Shown: positions 4,886-9,236 of the stretch, in pieces | How positions within the stretch are numbered: the stretch's first letter is position 1 | Layout of the letters: each line of letters starts with the position of its first letter | Assembly (NCBI GenBank): GCA_020048795.1 | Contig: JAIFMA010000158.1 | Location: 1-9,236, forward strand | Direction of reading: 5' to 3' | DNA from: Rhodoferax sp. | GTDB lineage: Bacteria; Pseudomonadota; Gammaproteobacteria; Burkholderiales; Burkholderiaceae_C | DNA length: 9,236 bases | Notes under the pieces: model-generated | Seen by the model: only the letters and a program-made list of their open reading frames with translations | What the model was told of the DNA's origin: nothing | The model's database searches: none | Position numbers and translations under genes: made by a program

Positions 4886-7800
4886 ATGACCGACACCCTG
4901 CAACAACCTGGCCTCAACAGCCTGTCGAAATCGTTTGAGCCCGCCGCACTGGAAGCGCATTGGGGCCCGGAGTGGGAAAGGCGTGGTTACGGCGTGGCAG
5001 GCTTCCGAGGCACCGGTACCCCTGAGGCACAGGCCGCCGCACAAGGTAACAACTTTTGCATCCAGCTACCGCCACCCAATGTGACCGGCACCTTGCACAT
5101 GGGACACGCCTTCAACCAAACCATCATGGACAGCCTGACGCGTTACCACCGCATGAAGGGTTACAACACCGCCTGGATTCCAGGCACTGATCACGCCGGT
5201 ATCGCCACGCAAATTGTGGTCGAGCGCCAATTGCAGGCGCAGGGCATCAGCCGCCACGACATGGGGCCAACCCCGGCTGAAGCCCGCCAGAACTTCGTCA
5301 GCAAAGTCTGGGAGTGGAAAGAAAAGAGCGGCGACACCATCACCACCCAGATGCGCCGCATGGGTGACAGTGTGGACTGGACCCGCGAATACTTCACCAT
5401 GGACGACAAACTGTCGCAAACGGTGACAGAAACTTTTGTGCGCCTCTACGAACAAGGCCTGATCTACCGCGGCAAGCGCCTGGTCAACTGGGACCCGGTG
5501 CTGATGAGCGCGGTCAGCGACCTGGAAGTGGAAAGTGAAGAAGAAGACGGCAGCCTGTGGCACATCCTCTACCCATTTGCCGACGGCCCGCAGCTAGTCA
5601 ACGGCGAACTGGCCCCTGGCCTGGTCGTGGCCACAACACGCCCCGAGACCATGCTGGGCGATGTAGCCGCCATGGTGCACCCGGAGGATGAGCGCTACAC
5701 GCATCTGATTGGCAAACAGGTGACGTTGCCGTTGTGCAACCGCAACATCCCGATCATTGCCGACGACTATGTGGACAAGGCTTTTGGTACTGGCGTGGTC
5801 AAAGTCACCCCGGCGCATGACCAGAACGACTACCAGGTCGGCCAGCGCCACAAGCTGCCAATGATTTGTGTGCTGACACTCGATGCAAAAATTGATAACA
5901 CCGCACCCAGCGTTTATGTGGGCATGGACCGGTTCGCTGCCCGCAAACAAATCGTCAAAGACCTGCAAGCGCTGGCGTTGATGGTCGAGATCAAAAAGCA
6001 CAAATTGATGGTGCCGCGTTGTGCCCGCACCGGCCAGGTGATTGAGCCCATGCTGACCGACCAGTGGTTTGTGGCCATGAGCAAAGTGTCAGACCAGGAC
6101 CCCACCGGCCAAAGCATCACCCAAAAAGCCATCGACGCGGTGCAATCCGGACAGGTCAAGTTTGTGCCCGAGAACTGGGTTAACACCTACAACCAGTGGA
6201 TGAACAATATTCAGGATTGGTGCATCAGCCGCCAGCTCTGGTGGGGCCATCAAATCCCCGCCTGGTACGCTGAAGATGGTTCAGTTTTTGTAGCTAGAAG
6301 CGCAGATGAGGCAAGGGCTAGAGCACTAAAAGATGGATATACCGGCCCACTGACCCGCGACGAAGACGTGTTAGACACCTGGTACTCCAGCGCGCTGGTC
6401 CCCTTCAGCACCATGGGCTGGGGCAACGACCCCGGTGTCACCGACAGCGGGCCAGACGAGACAGCAAACAACCGCAGCAGCCTTAGCGACATCGACCTTT
6501 ACCTGCCCAGCAGCGTGCTGGTCACCGGCTACGACATCATCTTCTTCTGGGTCGCCCGGATGATCATGATGACCACCCATTTCACAGGCCAAGTACCCTT
6601 CAAACACGTCTACATCCACGGTCTGGTGCGCGATGCCCAGGGCCACAAGATGAGCAAGAGCGAAGGCAACGTGCTCGACCCGGTTGACCTGATCGACGGC
6701 ATTGCCCTGCCCGAGTTGCTGGTGAAGCGCGCAGAAGGCCTGCGCAAACCCGAAACTGCACCCCAGGTGCGCAAAAACACCGAAAAAGAATTTCCGGCAG
6801 GCATCCCGGCCTTTGGCGCCGATGCGCTGCGTTTCACTTTTGCCTCGCTGGCATCGCTGGGCCGCTCGATCAACTTCGATGCCAAACGCTGCGAGGGCTA
6901 CCGCAATTTCTGCAACAAGCTCTGGAACGCCAGCCGCTTTGTGCTGATGAACTGCGAAGGCCAGGACTGCGGCCTCAATGACCATACACCAGCGCAATGT
7001 ACATCGCCCTCACCCCAGGCCTCTTATCTGAGCTTTAGCCAAGCTGACCGTTGGATCGTCTCGCTGCTACAGCAAACTGAGGCTGCGGTAGCCCAAGGTT
7101 TTGATGAATACCGCCTCGACAACGTGGCCAGCATCCTCTACGACTTTGTCTGGAACGAGTTTTGTGATTGGTACCTGGAAATCGCCAAGGTACAAATCCA
7201 GCAAGGTGCCAACGCACAAAACCGCGAACAAGGGGTGGCCGCCCAAAGGGCAACGCGCCGCACCCTGATCCGCACACTGGAGACGATTCTGCGCCTGGCG
7301 CATCCGATCATTCCGTTTGTGACCGAAGAACTGTGGCAAAAAGTCGCACCCGTTGCGGGGCGACTCGCCCTCGCAACCCCCGATCATTCAGGGCACACCG
7401 GTGCGTCCGTGTCGATCACCGCCTACCCAATCAGTCAACCCGAGCGGATTGACCAAGCATCTATCGCCCATGTGGCCAAACTCAAAACCCTGGTCGACGC
7501 CTGCCGCAACCTGCGCGGCGAAATGAGTGTGTCGCCCGCAACGCGACTACCGCTGTTTGTGCTGGCAGAGTCCGCCACAGAAGCCAGCTTCATGCAGCAA
7601 GCCGCGCCGGTGCTGCAGGCGCTGGCCAAGCTTAACGAAGTACGCGTTTTTGAGAACGAACCCGCCTGGGCGACCGCAGCCCAGGCCGCGCCGGTGGCCG
7701 TGGTGGGCGAGGCGCGCATCTGCCTGTTCATGGAGATTGACATCGTCGCCGAAAAAGTCCGTCTGGGCAAGGAACAAGCGCGGCTGGAAGGGGAAATTGG

Positions 7801-7936
7801 CAAGGCCAACGGCAAGCTCGGCAACGAATCGTTTGTCGCCCGCGCACCCGCTAGCGTCATTGAACAGGAACGTAAACGCCTAGCCGACTTTGCGGCCACG
7901 CTGACCAAGGTCAAAGACCAGCTGGCCCGGCTTTGA
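4886..7936 (+). CDS. valS: Valyl-tRNA synthetase (class Ia)
   Basis: This cytoplasmic enzyme attaches valine to tRNA-Val using ATP and edits mischarged threonine. The class I signatures are the HIGH motif as HMGH at 71-74 (in PPPNVTGTLHMGH) and KMSKS at 588-592. The CP1 editing insertion lies between them, with TTRPETMLGD and the GTGVVKVTPAHD segment. Then come the helical anticodon-binding domain (from about DRWIVSLLQQ, with FCDWYLEIAK) and a C-terminal coiled-coil arm (about 950-1016) rich in Lys, Glu and Leu. The length is 1016 residues against 951 for E. coli; the extra length includes the DGIALPELLVKRAEGL stretch after KMSKS, which I recall as usual in betaproteobacteria, and a variable insert near 823-840. 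No clear Shine-Dalgarno precedes the ATG, but there is no other start in reach and SKSFEPAALEAHWGPEW follows directly. A patch of unusual codons at 6278-6340 coincides with a dispersed repeat. The gene is divergent from the receptor and convergent with tusA. Confidence 0.98.
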   Translation: MTDTLQQPGLNSLSKSFEPAALEAHWGPEWERRGYGVAGFRGTGTPEAQAAAQGNNFCIQLPPPNVTGTLHMGHAFNQTIMDSLTRYHRMKGYNTAWIPGTDHAGIATQIVVERQLQAQGISRHDMGPTPAEARQNFVSKVWEWKEKSGDTITTQMRRMGDSVDWTREYFTMDDKLSQTVTETFVRLYEQGLIYRGKRLVNWDPVLMSAVSDLEVESEEEDGSLWHILYPFADGPQLVNGELAPGLVVATTRPETMLGDVAAMVHPEDERYTHLIGKQVTLPLCNRNIPIIADDYVDKAFGTGVVKVTPAHDQNDYQVGQRHKLPMICVLTLDAKIDNTAPSVYVGMDRFAARKQIVKDLQALALMVEIKKHKLMVPRCARTGQVIEPMLTDQWFVAMSKVSDQDPTGQSITQKAIDAVQSGQVKFVPENWVNTYNQWMNNIQDWCISRQLWWGHQIPAWYAEDGSVFVARSADEARARALKDGYTGPLTRDEDVLDTWYSSALVPFSTMGWGNDPGVTDSGPDETANNRSSLSDIDLYLPSSVLVTGYDIIFFWVARMIMMTTHFTGQVPFKHVYIHGLVRDAQGHKMSKSEGNVLDPVDLIDGIALPELLVKRAEGLRKPETAPQVRKNTEKEFPAGIPAFGADALRFTFASLASLGRSINFDAKRCEGYRNFCNKLWNASRFVLMNCEGQDCGLNDHTPAQCTSPSPQASYLSFSQADRWIVSLLQQTEAAVAQGFDEYRLDNVASILYDFVWNEFCDWYLEIAKVQIQQGANAQNREQGVAAQRATRRTLIRTLETILRLAHPIIPFVTEELWQKVAPVAGRLALATPDHSGHTGASVSITAYPISQPERIDQASIAHVAKLKTLVDACRNLRGEMSVSPATRLPLFVLAESATEASFMQQAAPVLQALAKLNEVRVFENEPAWATAAQAAPVAVVGEARICLFMEIDIVAEKVRLGKEQARLEGEIGKANGKLGNESFVARAPASVIEQERKRLADFAATLTKVKDQLARL
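6291..6323 (+). repeat. Dispersed short repeat, copy B, read in frame inside valS
   Basis: The sequence tagcta, then gcgca, then caagggctagag matches the reverse complement of the ahpC-ahpF intergenic copy with identical internal spacing. It is translated as part of ValRS residues 469-480, in the stretch VFVARSADEARARALKDGYTG between WWGHQIPAWY and DEDVLDTWYSS. The codons in and around it (TCA, GTA, AGA, AGG, CTA, GGA, TAT) are unlike the GC-rich codon choice of the rest of valS. The protein keeps nearly the same length here as E. coli ValRS (40 against 39 residues from the Trp before Tyr to the Trp of LDTW). Repeat DNA therefore appears to have replaced, rather than lengthened, this part of the gene. 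Confidence 0.6.
7352..7377. repeat. Palindromic element inside valS
   Basis: GTTGCGGGGCG and CGCCC-T-CGCAAC form an 11-bp stem with one bulged T and a 3-base loop, so this is a strong hairpin within coding sequence. It encodes the start of RLALATPDHSGHTGASVS, between WQKVAPVAG and ITAYPIS. Only about five residues lie at the matching place in E. coli ValRS, so the gene appears lengthened by about 13 residues here. The coincidence suggests a small palindromic insertion that kept the reading frame. No second copy is in the window. Confidence 0.45.
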
Positions 7937-7954
7937 GGCTGGCTGTCTGGCAGG

Positions 7955-8182
7955 TCAGCGCCGGCGCAGCACGTGGATGTAGCTGCTGCCCACGGTTTGC
8001 TGCTCCACCAGCTCGTTGCCGGTCTGCTTGGCAAACGCCTGAAAGTCGCGGATCGAGCCACCGTCGGTGGCAATCACCTTCAGGGTCTGGCCACTTTGCA
8101 GCTCGCTGAGGGCTTTTTTGGCTTTCAGAATGGGCAGCGGGCAGTGCAGGCCGCTGGCGTCAACTTCTTTGTCAGTTTGCAT
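7955..8182 (-). CDS. TusA-family sulfur carrier protein
   Basis: This is a 75-residue SirA/TusA-like protein. The family carries persulfide sulfur on one cysteine, taken from a cysteine desulfurase, and hands it on, for example to tRNA 2-thiouridine formation or molybdenum cofactor synthesis. The signature is VDASGLHCPLPILKAKKAL, with the carrier C14 in CPxPxxxxK; a glycine-rich turn (TDGGS, 39-43) and a short basic end (LRRR) fit the fold. I chose the ATG at 8182 because the family domain begins directly after it and a GGAAAA Shine-Dalgarno sits just upstream; the open frame extends further upstream but overlaps cysM in another frame. It begins 29 bases after the cysM stop in the same direction, so the two are probably one operon. 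It converges with valS, with 18 bases between them. Whether it is the tRNA-thiolation TusA or a paralogue cannot be decided, so I give no symbol. Confidence 0.88.
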   Translation of the reverse strand: MQTDKEVDASGLHCPLPILKAKKALSELQSGQTLKVIATDGGSIRDFQAFAKQTGNELVEQQTVGSSYIHVLRRR

Positions 8183-8211
8183 CTTGTTTTCCAAAAAATG
8201 AGAAGCGGCTG

Positions 8212-9114
8212 TCAGGCCGGGAACACGCCGGTGGACAAATAACGGTCGCCCCGGTCGCACACCACAAACACGATGGTAGCGTGTCGCTCGCGCTGCGCAA
8301 CTTCTTGCGCCACCCAGCAGGCTCCGGCGGCCGAAATGCCGGCAAAAATGCCTTCTTCGCGCGCCATGGTCCGACACATGTCTTCGGCGTCTTCCTGGCT
8401 GACATACATCAGCTCGTCCACATGGGTCGGGTCATAAATTTTGGGCAAATAGGCTTGCGGCCATTTACGAATGCCCGGAATGCGCGAGCCCTCATTGGGC
8501 TGCACGCCAATGATCTTGATCGCCGGGTTTTTCTGCTTCAGAAATTGCGACACCCCGGTGATGGTGCCGGTGGTGCCCATGGCACTCACAAAGTGGGTGA
8601 TCTTGCCCTTGGTATCGGCCCAGATCTCGGGGCCGGTGGTTTCGACATGAATGCGCGGGTTGTCCGTGTTCGAAAACTGGTCCAGTACCCGCCCCCGGCC
8701 ATCGCGCTGCATCTGGTCGGCCAGGTCGCGCGAGTATTCCATGCCACCGCTTTTAGGGGTCAGGATCAGCTCGGCACCAAACGCGCGCATGGTCTGCACC
8801 CGCTCAATGGACAGATCTTCGGGCATGATCAGAATCATGCGGTAGCCCTTGACAGCCGCCGCCATGGCCAGTGCAATGCCGGTATTGCCTGAGGTGGCCT
8901 CTATCAGGGTGTCACCCGGCTTGATGTCGCCACGCTCTTGCGCACGCGCAATCATCGAAAAAGCCGCCCGGTCTTTCACTGACCCCCCTGGGTTGTTGCC
9001 TTCGAGCTTGCCCAGAATCACATTGCCATGCTGTTGGCAGTGTGTGCTTGCGATTCGCTGCAGGCGCACCAAAGGTGTTTTGCCGATCAAATCTTCAATG
9101 TTTGGATATTTCAT
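8212..9114 (-). CDS. cysM: Cysteine synthase B (O-acetylserine sulfhydrylase)
   Basis: This pyridoxal-phosphate enzyme makes L-cysteine from O-acetylserine and sulfide; CysM can also use thiosulfate. The PLP lysine is K47 in NNPGGSVKDRAAF. The substrate loop TSGNTG is at 74-79, and the phosphate-binding GTTGT is at 180-184. The segment SRIPGIRKWPQAYLP and the end DRGDRYLSTGVFPA are of CysM rather than CysK type. The protein has 300 residues, close to the 303 of E. coli CysM, with a slightly shorter C-terminus and a small N-terminal extension in the IASTHCQQHGN region. I chose the ATG at 9114 because MKYPNIEDLIGKTPLVRL matches the family start; a GTG at 9123 would add three residues (MWA). Upstream there are only 37 bases before the divergent tRNA-Leu gene. 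The tusA-like gene follows as a likely operon partner, linking cysteine supply with sulfur transfer. Confidence 0.96.
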   Translation of the reverse strand: MKYPNIEDLIGKTPLVRLQRIASTHCQQHGNVILGKLEGNNPGGSVKDRAAFSMIARAQERGDIKPGDTLIEATSGNTGIALAMAAAVKGYRMILIMPEDLSIERVQTMRAFGAELILTPKSGGMEYSRDLADQMQRDGRGRVLDQFSNTDNPRIHVETTGPEIWADTKGKITHFVSAMGTTGTITGVSQFLKQKNPAIKIIGVQPNEGSRIPGIRKWPQAYLPKIYDPTHVDELMYVSQEDAEDMCRTMAREEGIFAGISAAGACWVAQEVAQRERHATIVFVVCDRGDRYLSTGVFPA

Positions 9115-9151
9115 AGCCCACACTGTGCCATAATTCGGCGCTCAACCCGAT
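9115..9151. promoter_or_regulatory. Short divergent promoter region between cysM and tRNA-Leu
   Basis: Only 37 bases separate the cysM start (minus) from the first base of tRNA-Leu (plus). For the tRNA, CATAAT at 9129-9134 is a plausible -10 with transcription starting near 9141, but its -35 would fall inside the cysM coding region and only weak matches (TTGGAT at 9102-9107, spacing too long) are there. For cysM, AATTAT on the minus strand (9135-9130) overlaps the same bases, and its -35 would lie inside the tRNA gene. Either the promoters overlap or one gene is transcribed from further away. Confidence 0.3.
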
Positions 9152-9236
9152 GCCCGGGTGGTGAAATTGGTAGACTCAGGGGACTCAAAATCCCCCGCCG
9201 CAAGGCGTGTCGGTTCGAGTCCGACCCCGGGCACCA
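9152..9236 (+). tRNA. tRNA-Leu (anticodon CAA)
   Basis: This 85-base gene has the full class II cloverleaf. The acceptor stem is GCCCGGG paired with CCCGGGC, then discriminator A and an encoded CCA. The D-arm region gtgaaattggtagac is followed by the anticodon stem GGGGA/TCCCC around loop CTCAAAA, giving anticodon CAA (reads UUG). The long variable arm cgccgcaaggcg is typical of tRNA-Leu, and the T arm is gtcggTTCGAGTccgac. It ends on the last base of the window. tRNA 3' ends are frequent integration sites, but nothing beyond the gene is visible. Confidence 0.97.

Noticed and set aside
4399..4938. A 179-codon plus-strand frame crossing the leader region into valS
   Set aside because: It runs antisense through the receptor's signal peptide and the riboswitch and overlaps valS in another frame; the translation has no family resemblance.
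8183..8377. N-terminal extension of the TusA-like protein to 140 residues
   Set aside because: The extra 65 residues overlap cysM in another frame, are Arg-rich and unlike any TusA; the ATG at 8182 has its own Shine-Dalgarno and gives the normal family length.
1..9236. CRISPR array, insertion sequence, prophage or toxin-antitoxin pair
   Set aside because: I see no regularly spaced repeats, transposase or integrase frame, or small gene pair of that kind; all long frames with motifs are core metabolic, transport or translation genes.

Overview
The window looks like chromosomal DNA of a betaproteobacterium of the Burkholderiales, most likely a member of the Comamonadaceae close to Rhodoferax or Polaromonas. 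This rests on the high GC content, the style of the AhpC, ValRS and CysM proteins, and two copies of a short dispersed repeat (tagcta...gcgca...caagggctagag) that I recall as common in that family. No database search was possible, so the genus is a guess.

Layout. (1) 1-2401, plus strand: a peroxide-defence unit. A promoter region with an OxyR-like half-operator precedes ahpC (peroxiredoxin) and then ahpF (its NADH-dependent flavin reductase). A copy of the dispersed repeat lies in the gap between the two genes. AhpC carries an apparent in-frame 16-residue deletion in its core. (2) 2413-4749, minus strand, convergent with ahpF: a TonB-dependent outer-membrane receptor of the siderophore-receptor type. 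Its leader carries a recognisable thiamine pyrophosphate (TPP/THI-box) riboswitch, so the receptor is probably controlled by thiamine status rather than by iron alone. (3) 4886-7936, plus strand: valS, full-length valyl-tRNA synthetase. It contains a second copy of the dispersed repeat read in frame, and a palindromic insertion near the anticodon-binding region. (4) 7955-9114, minus strand: a probable cysM-tusA operon (cysteine synthase B, then a small sulfur carrier). (5) 9152-9236, plus strand: tRNA-Leu(CAA), divergent from cysM, ending exactly at the window edge.

How the genes relate: AhpF passes NADH electrons to AhpC to reduce peroxides. CysM makes cysteine, whose sulfur (through a cysteine desulfurase not in this window) is the usual source for TusA-type carriers. 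The TPP-controlled receptor suggests import of thiamine or a related compound. The valS and tRNA-Leu genes are translation housekeeping. The window is mostly ordinary core genome. The points most worth a second look are the shortened AhpC, the TPP switch on a TonB receptor with an atypical 5' aptamer strand, and the two repeat or palindrome patches embedded in valS.
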